From UBA5314 sp964635975 (GTDB lineage: Bacteria; Bacillota; Syntrophomonadia; Syntrophomonadales; Syntrophomonadaceae): a stretch of DNA of 64,000 nucleotides. The first letter of the stretch is position 1. Each line of letters begins with the position of its first letter. The notes under the pieces were generated by a model. That model saw nothing but the letters and a program-made list of their open reading frames with translations. It was not told where the DNA came from and did not search any database. This document shows, piece by piece, positions 34,041 through 43,096 of the stretch. A program made the translations under genes and the position numbers. Where the stretch lies: positions 17,847 to 81,846 of the forward strand of contig CAZWPO010000012.1 in assembly GCA_964635975.1 (NCBI GenBank), read 5' to 3'.

Positions 34041-34922
34041 CTAGAGTTCCCTGGTCCGAGGATAAATCCAAACAGTCTCTCCACCCGCTCCTCTTAGTAT
34101 CACTCGGGAATACTCAGCAGCTACTGCAGTAGACAAAACTATAGCTTCTCGGTCTGTTCCACACGGAGCTAAACTCTCCCATTCTCCAGCATCAAAGAAT
34201 AGGCCATCCGGATCATTATCAAATCCCACCTGAATTTTGGCCTCGACACTAAGCGACGATGAAGCATTACATACCATATAGGTAGCGCATTCTCTTGAGC
34301 CTAGAGGAATCGGGGTTGATCCCACAGGTTCAGGAGGGATAGGGATTGTCTTCTGCTCTGTATTGTGAATATTTATTCTGCCCCGTGTAAAATTAATACT
34401 TAAATGGGGCCAAACCGTACTGTACGGGTGATTAGTGCTATAAAATCCTACCAGGCTATTGGATAATTCATTGCCAACCAGCATAAAACCATTATTAACG
34501 ATCGAGCCCTCCAACCAGCTCTTGACCAAATCAGTGATATCAATACTTATCGGCCCTAAAGGGGTTGAACTATCAATGTATTTGGCACTCTCCCATATCG
34601 GACTAAAAGGGCTGGGATTGAAAGGTGGTTGATCATTCCATGTGACACTTTCTTGATCCCAGTTGTTTAATAGCCGTAAAACCGAGATATATTCGCCAGT
34701 AGCGCTTGTTTCGTTTCGATACATGTATAAGTTAAGTTCGGCGGCATTAATAGTACTGTCTGATGGCAGAGTGCTCAAATCAAACTTCAATGACGACCTA
34801 TATGCATCTCCTGCTTGCGTAAATTGGCCGCAAAAAAGAGCGATACTGGTTCCGAAATTTTGTTCCGGATACCATTCCGAAACATATGCATCATTATTTG
34901 GCAGCAGTGAAAGCAACGCCAT
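34041..34922 (-). CDS. DNRLRE-domain surface protein with C-terminal beta domain
   Basis: 293 residues. Residues 1-165 are a DNRLRE domain (NNDAYVSEWYPEQNFGTS, YRSSLKFDLSTLP, SVTWNDQPPF, DITDLVKSWLEG). The last 100 residues (GSRECATYMVCNASSSLSVEAKIQVGFDNDPDG...) form a second beta-rich domain, probably DUF6385-like. No signal peptide is visible, which is unusual for a surface domain and may mean spore-coat deposition. It lies beside the glycan cluster; a one-domain paralog lies at 47228-47794. Confidence 0.85.
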   Translation of the reverse strand: MALLSLLPNNDAYVSEWYPEQNFGTSIALFCGQFTQAGDAYRSSLKFDLSTLPSDSTINAAELNLYMYRNETSATGEYISVLRLLNNWDQESVTWNDQPPFNPSPFSPIWESAKYIDSSTPLGPISIDITDLVKSWLEGSIVNNGFMLVGNELSNSLVGFYSTNHPYSTVWPHLSINFTRGRINIHNTEQKTIPIPPEPVGSTPIPLGSRECATYMVCNASSSLSVEAKIQVGFDNDPDGLFFDAGEWESLAPCGTDREAIVLSTAVAAEYSRVILRGAGGETVWIYPRTREL

Positions 34923-35087
34923 TACAATCAGCCCCTTGAATTAATAATGCTATATCATATGAGCAACACCGCCAAAGGGCTACCAGCATTAACCTCCATT
35001 GTTTTATTTATCCTTTAAATTGGCCGGGTCCAAATGCTCGGATGATATTGCGATATGGCGTAGATCTTAATAAGATATTTGCCCAAT

Positions 35088-35109
35088 AAAAAATCCGCGT
35101 TTAAGCGGA
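35088..35109 (-). terminator. Rho-independent terminator
   Basis: On the minus strand TCCGC, loop TTAAAC, GCGGA, then TTTTTTATT. A second hairpin (AGGGGGGC/GCCCCCCT, 35131-35152) lies between it and the ferritin-like gene. Confidence 0.8.
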
Positions 35110-35130
35110 AGCAATCTGATGACTAAGCTG

Positions 35131-35152
35131 AGGGGGGCTATAACGCCCCCCT
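35131..35152. repeat. G6C hairpin
   Basis: AGGGGGGC, loop TATAAC, GCCCCCCT: a perfect 8-bp stem directly after the ferritin-like gene stop. The same stem recurs at 62525-62544, and a shorter form at 23895-23939. Confidence 0.75.
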
Positions 35153-35159
35153 GCTCATG

Positions 35160-35468
35160 TTATTTGTTCTTTAAGGCTTCGATTTCTTCTTCGACTTCCT
35201 CTGCTCCTTCGGCATAGAATTTTTCTTCATCAGGATCTAGTTCTTTAAGAAGACGCAAAAATTCTCCAGCATGAACCCGTTCTTCATCGGCAATGTCTTT
35301 CAATACTGCTATCGCCAATGGATTATCTGTAGATTCCGCAAGCTGCATATAAAGCTGGATGGCTTCATATTCTGCAGATACCATGAAGCGAATTGCTCTG
35401 ACAAGCTCCGGTTGCGTTAGCTTTCGATCTTTCGCCAATCCCGAAAAAGGTTGTCCAAAATCCGGCAA
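35160..35468 (-). CDS. Mini ferritin-like protein (EncFtn-like)
   Basis: 102 residues, about half a normal rubrerythrin domain. Two helices carry E33 in SAEYEAIQLY and the E-x-x-H pair E63/H66 in DEERVHAGEFLRLL, the same spacing as the iron ligands of encapsulated ferritins, which dimerise to complete the site. The acidic tail could be a targeting peptide, but no encapsulin gene is nearby. It lies just downstream of the selenoprotein peroxiredoxin, so iron storage and peroxide defence are grouped. Confidence 0.78.
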   Translation of the reverse strand: MPDFGQPFSGLAKDRKLTQPELVRAIRFMVSAEYEAIQLYMQLAESTDNPLAIAVLKDIADEERVHAGEFLRLLKELDPDEEKFYAEGAEEVEEEIEALKNK

Positions 35469-35616
35469 AGCAAGCCCTCCTTCCTGTGCTATTTTTTATG
35501 GGCAGCCAATACTAAAAAACCTGATTGACTTTAACACGCAATATTCGACGAGGATGGTGGAATTCCATCATTGGTATTTTATTTTTTGGGGTAATTCGTC
35601 CACCAACTCGCAGATG

Positions 35617-36333
35617 CTACTCATCAAATGCCTCTTCGACCTTCCATACCTTCCATACATTGCCCACAAGATCAGGTCCCGGTTTGAGAGTCTGTTTGCC
35701 AGGCCGCCAGCCGGACGGTGTGGCCTCTGTACCTTCGGAGGCTCGAACCAACTGAAACGCCTGTACTTGACGAATTGATTCTTTAACATTCCTGCCTACC
35801 GGCGGAGTCAAAACCTCAAATCCTTGTATAACACCATCCGGATCGATAATAAACCGGCCTCGTGTCTCAATACCGCTGTCTTCATCATAGATGCCATACG
35901 CTTTGCCAATGCTCCCATCCTGATCCGAACACATAGCAAAGGGAACATCATGTCCAATCATTTTAGATAACTCATGATCATTCCACATTTTATGAACAAA
36001 CACACTGTCTACGCTCATGGATATAACTTCAGCGCCCAGGCTTTGAATTTCGGGGTGTTTCACAGCAACTGCTGAGATTTCGGTAGCTCAAACAAAGGTA
36101 AAATCGCCAGGATAAAAACAGAGCAGAACCCATTTGCCCTTAAACTCTGCGAGGCTGATGTTAACAAATTTGCCCTGATAGAAAGCTGGCGCTACAAAAT
36201 CAGGAGCTGGTTTGCCCACTCTTACCATCGATTTCTTCGCCTCCTTCGCTTCGGTTTGGATGGTCATGTCCGTCTCGGTATCCATCTTTTTAATAGGTGG
36301 TCGCTGACATCCCGGCTTGAATTCCTCTGGCAT
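35617..36333 (-). CDS. Selenocysteine peroxiredoxin (AhpC/Prx family), UGA = Sec at residue 82
   Basis: 238 residues from ATG 36333 (AAAGGAGG). The frame is broken only by TGA at 36088-36090, exactly where the peroxidatic Cys of FTFVCxTE belongs: FTFV-U-ATEISAV. Both sides are in the same frame and give a full Prx (GKPAPDFVAPAF, MSVDSVFVHKMW, VGRNVKESIRQVQAFQL). A CAGC-AGUU-GCUG stem-loop starts 14 nt after the UGA, suitable for a bacterial SECIS. The usual resolving-Cys motif VCPANW reads EATPSGW, so the C-terminal Cys is absent. A 30-residue N-terminal extension contains one Cys. The product reduces peroxides; the Sec should raise reactivity (known for PrxU-type enzymes). Confidence 0.93.
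36063..36074 (-). promoter_or_regulatory. Candidate bacterial SECIS hairpin
   Basis: In the mRNA, 13 nt after the UGA: CAGC, loop AGUU, GCUG, with a two-pair lower extension (UC/GA) below a U-U mismatch. Bacterial SECIS elements need an apical loop about 16-37 nt downstream with a G in its first two bases; here G is the second loop base. Confidence 0.65.
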
Positions 36334-36535
36334 TAGGATAGCCTCCTTTCTTTAGGAAATAGCCGTCTGTTTGATAATTATGGATTGTAAAACTAACATA
36401 CCATACGGGATTCTTATATACAAGAAAGGGTTTTTGCCTATTTCACGTTGCTGCCATTAGTTTCATAACTCAAATTTAATACATCAATAAAACTAAAATA
36501 TAGTTCACTGGCAGCATCGGTTCGTTCGTGCTCCA
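36334..36535. other. Intergenic upstream of the peroxiredoxin
   Basis: About 200 AT-rich bp that should hold the peroxiredoxin promoter. A PerR-type box would be expected; I do not see a clear one. Confidence 0.35.
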
Positions 36536-36564
36536 ATAAAAAGACTCCGTTCTAAACGGAGTCT
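36536..36564 (-). terminator. Rho-independent terminator of the fatty-acid oxidation operon
   Basis: On the minus strand AGACTCCGT, loop TTAGA, ACGGAGTCT, then TTTTTATT, about 60 bp after the EtfA-type gene. Confidence 0.88.
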
Positions 36565-36622
36565 CATGCTAGCATTATCGAGACCAGCTCAAAGATTTAT
36601 TCAGTCCATGAGTTTTCATGAG

Positions 36623-37561
36623 CTATTTAATAATGTTTTTCTTAAGTTCAGGTATTGCTTGTTTGAGATCGGCAATTAGAATATAATCGGCCATGCTGTT
36701 CATAAATGCTTTTTCATCGCTGTTGATCGATACTATGGTTCCCGCGTCGCGTATCCCGACAGTAAACTGCACCTGTCCGGATACGCCAAGGACGACAGCC
36801 AGCTGTGGTTTGCATATCTTCCCTGAGAGCCCTACTATTCTTTCCTCGCTGAACCACTTTTTATCACTGGCTACCGGCTTTGAACAGGCTACTTCGCCGC
36901 CCAGTGCCCTGGCAATTTCGTTTACAGCAGCCAGATCTTCGATATTCTCAACCCCCTGCCCGACAACCAGGAGTATATTTGCTTCTTCGATTTTTACGCT
37001 GTCCCCGGCTTTCGCTCTGGTTTCGACAAGTCTTAAGGCTGAAGGTTTTACATTCACCCTGCATTCAATGATCTGCCCTTCGCCCCGCTTATCGATGGAA
37101 GAGAAAGAGCGCGGTGAAATAGCTATTACCTGATTTTCAGCAATGATATGCTGGGTGGCTACGGCCGCCCCCCCCAGTACATTTCTAACACACAAAAGTC
37201 TGTCATTCTCCCAGCTCATCGCTTTAACATCACTCAAGCATCCGGCTCCCCATACCTGAGCCAGCCGCCCGGCCAGTTCTTTTCCCCGGCGGTTGGAGGC
37301 CAGAAGAATGATGCTCATAGCATTCTGCTCTGCCGTCTGCTGCAGGGCGGAGGCCAGGGCAGCGGTATCGGAGATGCTCAAGTTTGGCTCGCTGATCGAT
37401 AAAACATTGACACCCCTGGCAGCCAATTCGGCTGCCTGCTCGGGACCGTTGATGGCAGCAGCTGATACCCCTAAACTCGTTTCTTCAGCTATAGACATGG
37501 CGGCGTTGAGCAACTCCAGGGCAAAAGATGTAGTTTCACTGTAGATTAGTATCCCGGCCAT
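36623..37561 (-). CDS. etfA: Electron transfer flavoprotein alpha subunit (EtfA/FixB)
   Basis: 312 residues. The N-terminal ETF alpha/beta domain (about 1-185) precedes the FAD-binding C-terminal domain with VVGQGVEN, RIVGLSGK, LAVVLGVSGQVQFTVGI and the closing INSDEKAFMN...ADYILIADL. Together with EtfB it accepts electrons from acyl-CoA dehydrogenases. The neighbouring FixC and FixX genes make a FixABCX-like set, which in other bacteria links flavin electrons to quinone and, in nif systems, to ferredoxin. Last gene of the operon, 1 bp after etfB. Confidence 0.93.
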   Translation of the reverse strand: MAGILIYSETTSFALELLNAAMSIAEETSLGVSAAAINGPEQAAELAARGVNVLSISEPNLSISDTAALASALQQTAEQNAMSIILLASNRRGKELAGRLAQVWGAGCLSDVKAMSWENDRLLCVRNVLGGAAVATQHIIAENQVIAISPRSFSSIDKRGEGQIIECRVNVKPSALRLVETRAKAGDSVKIEEANILLVVGQGVENIEDLAAVNEIARALGGEVACSKPVASDKKWFSEERIVGLSGKICKPQLAVVLGVSGQVQFTVGIRDAGTIVSINSDEKAFMNSMADYILIADLKQAIPELKKNIIK

Positions 37562-37562
37562 A

Positions 37563-38306
37563 CTACTTCCCTCCTAGAAAGCCTTCTGTCTCCAGGGCTT
37601 TGATCAATTCATCGATGCTCTTCACTTCAATCTGCCGGCGCTGCATCTCCGGCGCCAGGCTGCTCAAGGTTTCTATTTTGCCTTCCGGAATTTCATCCGC
37701 GGGGGTAACTTCTTTGGGTTTCCTGCCGGCTTTTAATATTTGGGTTACCGAGGGAATTCTGGGCTCATTGATGTCGGCCAGAACGCTTACCACCAGCGGC
37801 AGATCACCCTCCAAAATCTCCTCCGAGTCTTCCAGGGAACGCACGATAGAAGCCGTGCTGCCGTTCAGAGTAATGCTCTTTACATAGGCGGCCTGGGGCA
37901 TGCCGAGGATTCCAGCTACCCGGGAGCCTACCTGTCCGGAGTAATTGTCCCCGCTGCCTTCGCCCAAAATGATGATCCCCACGTCATCTATCTTAGCTAT
38001 ATCCTGGGCGATAAGTTCGGCGCTGACAGCGCTCTCAGCACTTTCCAGCCGGTCGTCAATAATCAGGCGAGCCTCATCAGCGCCGGCGGCCAGCGCTTCT
38101 TTTACGGTATCTTCCAGGGCTTCTCTCCCGACTGCCACTACAATCACCTTTCCTCCTATGGCTTCCTTGATCTGCACGCCCGCTTCCAGGGCATTCTTGT
38201 CAATGTTACCAAAGGTAAGAGGTACGCCATCCAAAACCGGCTGACGGTTCCTGATCCGGATCTGCTTGAGATCTGCTATCTGCTTCATGGCAACTACTAT
38301 ATTCAT
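37563..38306 (-). CDS. etfB: Electron transfer flavoprotein beta subunit (EtfB/FixA)
   Basis: 247 residues with the typical start MNIVVAMKQIAD and the ETF beta signature region (VRSLEDSEEILEGDLPLVVSVLADINEPRIPSV). AGADEARLIID supports nucleotide (FAD or AMP) binding. It forms the heterodimer with the EtfA encoded 1 bp downstream. Whether this pair bifurcates electrons to ferredoxin or only passes them to FixCX cannot be decided by eye. Confidence 0.93.
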   Translation of the reverse strand: MNIVVAMKQIADLKQIRIRNRQPVLDGVPLTFGNIDKNALEAGVQIKEAIGGKVIVVAVGREALEDTVKEALAAGADEARLIIDDRLESAESAVSAELIAQDIAKIDDVGIIILGEGSGDNYSGQVGSRVAGILGMPQAAYVKSITLNGSTASIVRSLEDSEEILEGDLPLVVSVLADINEPRIPSVTQILKAGRKPKEVTPADEIPEGKIETLSSLAPEMQRRQIEVKSIDELIKALETEGFLGGK

Positions 38307-38360
38307 TGTTAAACACTCCTTAAATTGAGCCTGCTGACAAAAGCCTGCCGCGGTATGTCT

Positions 38361-38645
38361 CTAGCCGAAGCGGAACTGTACCCCCGATCCGCCGGCAGGA
38401 TAATTCCACTCCAGGACCTCCGACCCGCAGGCCAGAAGGCAGGTGCCGCATTCCAGGCATCCATCCACGCTTAAAACCACTTCGGCTTTGTTGTTTTCCA
38501 GATACAGCCCGGCCGGACACACCAGCACCAACTTCTTTAAGCGAACGTCTTTTTCGCGGCCTTCTTTTATCCGAATGTGAAACTTCTTGTCCTCTTTGAA
38601 GACATTCAGGCCGAGCTTGGCCTTGAGTCCGATGCTTTCGCTCAT
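38361..38645 (-). CDS. fixX: FixX-like ferredoxin
   Basis: 94 residues from ATG 38645, which overlaps the FixC stop (ATGA); the longer frame to 38684 lies inside fixC and is rejected. VCPAGLY and CLECGTCLLAC supply the cysteines for one or two 4Fe-4S clusters, as in FixX and in the C-terminus of mitochondrial ETF-QO. It works as the iron-sulfur subunit of FixC. Confidence 0.92.
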   Translation of the reverse strand: MSESIGLKAKLGLNVFKEDKKFHIRIKEGREKDVRLKKLVLVCPAGLYLENNKAEVVLSVDGCLECGTCLLACGSEVLEWNYPAGGSGVQFRFG

Positions 38646-39940
38646 ATTTTCATCATTCTCCTTCCCACCTTCAGCAGCTTCCATATCTCAGCCATTTTAA
38701 GATACTTTTTCACAGTGGGATAAAGCCTATCTTTGGGGCCTGACGGCACTGCATAAAGATCTTTCATCATACTTCCCGCCAGCTCGGGGTAATGGCTAAA
38801 AAGGTCACGATATTCCAGCACATGTAGAGATTCCTTAAAGTTCTTAAAATCTCTCAATACAAAGCTGTCATTTAATAATTGTTCGTAGCAGGCCAGTCCA
38901 GCTTCGCTGAAATCGCCGCGCTCGCAGGCTCTGATTACCGCCTGGGCAGCCAAATACCCGCTGGCTAAAGCATATTCCATTCCCCTCACCGTCACCCCGA
39001 TATTCATAGAAAAGCCGGCTGCGTCTCCGGCCACCAGAATTCCATGACCGTAGAGCCTGCCCATTGAATTGAGGCCGCCTTCGGGGATGACATGAGCAGA
39101 ATATTCGACAGTACTGCCGCCCCTGATGAGGCTCTGCACTTCCGGGCGCTCCTTGAAACGCTCCAGCAGGTCGGGGGCTTTTATTGCCGGAGCATCGTAT
39201 AAGGCCTCAATACCAATTACTATTCCCAGACTCAGGCTGTCTTTGTTAGTATATAGAAAGCCGCCCCCGAACTTGCCGGCGGTGACATCGCCCATAAAGA
39301 GGCGCGCCGCCCCTTCGTCGCCGTTCAAGTTAAATCGGTCTTCCAGTATTTGCCTGTCCAGTTCGATGACTTCCTTGAAGCCTACCGCATGAGTTTTGGG
39401 GTCTCCAGCTTTTCTTAAGCCCGCCTTCTGAGCGATAAAGGAGAGCACTCCATCGCAGGCTATTACTACCTTGGCCCTTAAATCCTCGCCTCCAGCCCTA
39501 ACTCCTGCAACCCGACCGTCCTCAAATACAAGATCGTCCACCCGGCTTCTGCATACCAGCATGGCGCCTTTCTTTTCTGCTTCTTTGGACAGCCATCTAT
39601 CAAATTTGCCTCGCAAGACGCTGCAGCTCTGATGCGGTTCATCTTTGAGTTCCTGTCCGGCATAGCGCAGGGTTATGGAGCGCTCCCGGCCCATCAGGCA
39701 GACTTCTTCATGGGCTATGTGCCTTTCCAGGGGGGCTTTTGACCACAAATCCGGGAACATATCCCTGACCGGACTTACATACATGCGCCCGCCGGTCACG
39801 TTTTTGGCCCCGCAGTAATCTCCTCTCTCCAATAAGAGCACTTCTAATCCCTGTGACGCCAGGGTGTAGGCGGCGGCCAGGCCCGCCAACCCTCCGCCCA
39901 CGATTATAGCATCAAATATTTCTTCTGCTTGACTCCCCAT
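38642..39940 (-). CDS. fixC: FixC-like ETF:quinone oxidoreductase flavoprotein
   Basis: 432 residues. The FAD dinucleotide fold is DAIIVGGGLAGLAAAYTLASQGLEVLLLERG, and GILVAGDAAGFSMNIGVTVRGMEYALASG is the second FAD motif of the geranylgeranyl reductase/ETF-QO group. It should take electrons from EtfAB and, with FixX, deliver them to menaquinone at the membrane. In syntrophs this route carries the energetically difficult acyl-CoA oxidation step. It starts 48 bp after the short acyl-CoA dehydrogenase gene. Confidence 0.93.
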   Translation of the reverse strand: MGSQAEEIFDAIIVGGGLAGLAAAYTLASQGLEVLLLERGDYCGAKNVTGGRMYVSPVRDMFPDLWSKAPLERHIAHEEVCLMGRERSITLRYAGQELKDEPHQSCSVLRGKFDRWLSKEAEKKGAMLVCRSRVDDLVFEDGRVAGVRAGGEDLRAKVVIACDGVLSFIAQKAGLRKAGDPKTHAVGFKEVIELDRQILEDRFNLNGDEGAARLFMGDVTAGKFGGGFLYTNKDSLSLGIVIGIEALYDAPAIKAPDLLERFKERPEVQSLIRGGSTVEYSAHVIPEGGLNSMGRLYGHGILVAGDAAGFSMNIGVTVRGMEYALASGYLAAQAVIRACERGDFSEAGLACYEQLLNDSFVLRDFKNFKESLHVLEYRDLFSHYPELAGSMMKDLYAVPSGPKDRLYPTVKKYLKMAEIWKLLKVGRRMMKI

Positions 39941-39988
39941 AATAAAAACCTCGTTCCCATAGCTGTTTTCACTGTTCGCACCGGAGCT

Positions 39989-41128
39989 TTAACCGTTTAG
40001 CACAACGCCCGCCACAATCATCTTTTGCATATCGGCCACACCTTCCACCTGGGGGCCCATGATGGCATCGCGGTATAGGCGCGACACTTTGTAGTCGTTC
40101 ATCAGACCATAGGAGCCGTGAATATCAACAGCTGTCCGGGCCGCATCGGCAAAAGCTTCGCACACAAAGGTCTTGGTCAGCGCCGCTTCCTTGGCGAATG
40201 CCGCCTGGTCTTTGGCATCATTGGCCAGGCAGCCCAGCCGGTAGGTCAACCAGCGGCAGGCCTCATACTTCATAGCCAGGTCAGCAATTCTTAATTGAAT
40301 AGCTTGAAACTTGGCGATGGGCTCGCCCCTATGGGTCTTTTCTCTGGCGTATTTAACCGATTCCTCATAAGCAGACAGGATTCCGCCCAGAGAGGTGGCG
40401 CTGATGCCCACTTTGCCGAAGGCAATGCCGTAAGTTAGCACCGGGAATCCGCCCCCTACTTTGCCGAGCACGTTTTCAGGCGGCACCGCTACGTCCTTGA
40501 AATACACATCCAGGAGTTCTCCGCCGTGATAGCCCATTTTGTTCCAGGGTTTGGATACGGAATACCCCGGGCAGAACTTTTCCACTATAAATGCGGTGGG
40601 TTTGCCGCTCTCTGCATCGGCTGCAAACAGCACCATGGGGCCAGGATAATTTGCATTGGTAATAAAGCGTTTGGTGCCATTGATGATATACTGGCCGTCT
40701 TTTTTCACCGCCGCAGTAGTAATCTGCTTGGGGTCAGAGCCGGTTCCGGGTTCGGTAAAAGCGAAGGAGGCCAGCTCTTTCCCCTTGCAGGATGGGGGCA
40801 TATATTTTTGTTTTTGCTCTTCGGTTCCGAATTTATCTATGGCTCCCAGGCCAAGGCAGTTGACCGATATGGCAATTGCCGGACCACTGGCCACTTTGCT
40901 GATCTGCTCCATGGCCAACACGTAGCCGTCGTAGCCGGCTTCCGCCCCGCCGTAAGCTTCTTTGAAGGGCAGTCCGCAAAGCTCGAGCTCGGCCAGTCCC
41001 GCCATTATCTCCCGGGGAAGTTTGTTCTCCCGGTCTATTGCTTCAGCCGCAGGCAGAATAGCTTTCTCACTAAATTCCTGGGCCATCTTTTGAATGAGGA
41101 GTTGTTCCTTGCTTAGTGTAAACTCCAT
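39989..41128 (-). CDS. Acyl-CoA dehydrogenase (short-chain type, 379 aa)
   Basis: A normal-length acyl-CoA dehydrogenase. FAFTEPGTGSDPKQITTAA and FITNANYPGPMVLFA are the FAD/substrate motifs; IHGSYGLMNDYKVSRLYRDA is the C-terminal signature, and the base Glu is probably the E of GPQVEGVADMQ. It oxidises an acyl-CoA to the enoyl-CoA and reduces EtfAB, encoded in the same operon. Chain length cannot be read from sequence. Confidence 0.93.
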   Translation of the reverse strand: MEFTLSKEQLLIQKMAQEFSEKAILPAAEAIDRENKLPREIMAGLAELELCGLPFKEAYGGAEAGYDGYVLAMEQISKVASGPAIAISVNCLGLGAIDKFGTEEQKQKYMPPSCKGKELASFAFTEPGTGSDPKQITTAAVKKDGQYIINGTKRFITNANYPGPMVLFAADAESGKPTAFIVEKFCPGYSVSKPWNKMGYHGGELLDVYFKDVAVPPENVLGKVGGGFPVLTYGIAFGKVGISATSLGGILSAYEESVKYAREKTHRGEPIAKFQAIQLRIADLAMKYEACRWLTYRLGCLANDAKDQAAFAKEAALTKTFVCEAFADAARTAVDIHGSYGLMNDYKVSRLYRDAIMGPQVEGVADMQKMIVAGVVLNG

Positions 41129-41205
41129 CCCCTTGTTCTCCTTTCCATCTCCCTGGCAGAGGAGCGCAGACGCTCTGTTCTCCCCCGCCGCCTTTCATGC
41201 ACTGT

Positions 41206-43053
41206 TTAATAAATAAAATAGTCGCTGTCGATGTTTAAAACCGAGGTATCCGCCAGTTTGATTATCTCAGCCAGGTTGACCACATGGGGCACTTCATTCA
41301 GAAGATAATAGCGGGCGGAAAGGATCTTGCCCTGGTAGAACTTGTAGTCGTAGTGGTCGGTGCCCAGTTCTTTTATTTTCTGGTCGGCCAGGAGCGCCTG
41401 CTCCAGGAGCAGTTTGCCTCCCAGCATCTCTGCCGTAGCCATCAGCACCCGCTTGGCAAAAGTCGGGACTAGACCCAGCTTCTCAGCATCCTGGGTAAAC
41501 CCTGCCATGGATTTTTGAATCTCTTCATAAGCCGCCAGGGCTTTTCCTAACTGCGCAAATTCTTTTTCAAAGCCGGGCGTGTTTTTGTTGGCTTCGTAAA
41601 AATCTTTGTTATCCTGCATCCAGCGGCCAAATACAGCGCCTTTTTCCATGCCCCATTTACGACCCACCAGGTCCATGGCCTGGATATAGGTGGTACCTTC
41701 ATATAGAGTGTTTATCTTGGTATCGCGGGCCAGCTTTTCGCAGGGATAATCCGATATATACCCGTAGCCGCCGTATATCTGTATGGCTTCGGTGCCGACC
41801 AGATCCCAGGATATTTCGCTGCAGTAGGCTTTGGCCAGCGGGATGATTACCTGCAATTCGTCATCGGCTTTCTTCTGCTCGACCGGATCAGGATCCCAAT
41901 GGTTGACCTCGATGTCGAAATAACCTCGATAAGTTATAGCCCGGCAGGCTTCGGTGATAGCTTTGCATCTTAAAAGAGCCCTTTTGATGTCTTCGTGCTC
42001 GACGATGGGGACTCTACCCTTTTTGGGATTGGTGAAAGGCGTTCCCTGGACCCTGGTGCATGCATATTCATGGGCGTTGTGATAGGCATTGGCGATCACG
42101 CTGATGGAGAGAATTCCGCAAACCAGGCGCTCTTCGTTCATCATTTTAAACATGAGTGCCATACCGTCGCCCTTGCCGTCATGTTCCAGGGGATTCCTGC
42201 CCAGCAGGTAGCCGCGGCAGCCGTCATTCTCGCCAAAGCTCAAGGATACGGTAGGATTCCCGTGCATGCCCATTTTGTGTTCGATTCCGGTGGCGGCCAC
42301 ATCGTTAGATTCCATGCTGCCATCATCGTTCACCCAGTACTTGGGCACTACAAACAGGGAAATGCCTCCGGTCCCGGGTTTGGCTCCGTCCACCCGGGCC
42401 AGGAACAGGTGCACGATATTTTCCGCGAAATTATTGTCGCCATTGCTTATGAATATCTTCTGGCCTTTGATTTTGTAAATCCGGGGATCATCGGTTGGAT
42501 AGGCCTTGCTGTTGATTTCTCCCACGTCAGAACCGGCCTGGGGCTCGGTTAAGCACATAGTTCCCGTGTAATCTCCGGAAAACATTTTGGGCAGGAATTT
42601 CTGCTTGATATCTTCCGGGGCCAGCTCGTTTATCAGCATGGAAGATCCCTGGGCCATAGCCAGGAAAGGAGGCACAAAGGCCGGATTGGCAGCTGAAAAC
42701 ATTTCCCACAAGGGGAACATCATAACCTGGGGCAGAACCACCGCACCTTCACTGGTGTCGTTATTGCTGCATCCCCAGCCTTCCGAGATCAGCTTCTTAT
42801 ATACCGGTGGAACCGTCGGCGAAATGATGACCTGGCCGTTTTCAAATTTAATAGGATTTATCTCCCCGTCATCGGAAGTCGGCTCCACTACATCCTTGGT
42901 CATTTTCAAAACTGTGTCCAGGATCATGTCCACATCATCGACGCTGTAGTTGTCCCGGTATCTCTTGTAGGCCAGTATTTTATTAAGAGGGAGCCATTCT
43001 TTTAAGATGAATTTGAAATCCCTGGTGTTCTTATACGCAAAGTTAGAAGCCAC
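41206..43053 (-). CDS. Acyl-CoA dehydrogenase, long form with C-terminal extension (615 aa)
   Basis: About 200 residues longer than the standard enzyme because of an N-terminal extension and an Acyl-CoA_dh_C-type C-terminal domain. CLTEPQAGSDVGEINSKA, FISNGDNNFAENIVHLFLA and AIQIYGGYGYISDYPCEKLARD are visible; the catalytic base is the Glu of LYEGTTYIQAMDLVGRK. Long forms of this kind act on medium or long chains, or on dicarboxylic/aryl-CoA in other bacteria. Two dehydrogenases in one operon suggest two successive or alternative substrates. Confidence 0.92.
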   Translation of the reverse strand: MASNFAYKNTRDFKFILKEWLPLNKILAYKRYRDNYSVDDVDMILDTVLKMTKDVVEPTSDDGEINPIKFENGQVIISPTVPPVYKKLISEGWGCSNNDTSEGAVVLPQVMMFPLWEMFSAANPAFVPPFLAMAQGSSMLINELAPEDIKQKFLPKMFSGDYTGTMCLTEPQAGSDVGEINSKAYPTDDPRIYKIKGQKIFISNGDNNFAENIVHLFLARVDGAKPGTGGISLFVVPKYWVNDDGSMESNDVAATGIEHKMGMHGNPTVSLSFGENDGCRGYLLGRNPLEHDGKGDGMALMFKMMNEERLVCGILSISVIANAYHNAHEYACTRVQGTPFTNPKKGRVPIVEHEDIKRALLRCKAITEACRAITYRGYFDIEVNHWDPDPVEQKKADDELQVIIPLAKAYCSEISWDLVGTEAIQIYGGYGYISDYPCEKLARDTKINTLYEGTTYIQAMDLVGRKWGMEKGAVFGRWMQDNKDFYEANKNTPGFEKEFAQLGKALAAYEEIQKSMAGFTQDAEKLGLVPTFAKRVLMATAEMLGGKLLLEQALLADQKIKELGTDHYDYKFYQGKILSARYYLLNEVPHVVNLAEIIKLADTSVLNIDSDYFIY

Positions 43054-43096
43054 TTTTTTATCCCTCCATTTTCTAATCGTTCTTAAGCAATCGCCT

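Noticed and set aside
35617..36333. Two separate genes or a peroxiredoxin pseudogene broken by a stop
   Set aside because: The stop is TGA, in phase, exactly at the catalytic Cys, with a hairpin downstream and no other damage; selenocysteine is the better reading.
38361..38684. Longer FixX start at 38684
   Set aside because: It overlaps fixC by 43 bp without a ribosome site; ATG 38645 in the ATGA overlap has AGGAG upstream and fits family length.
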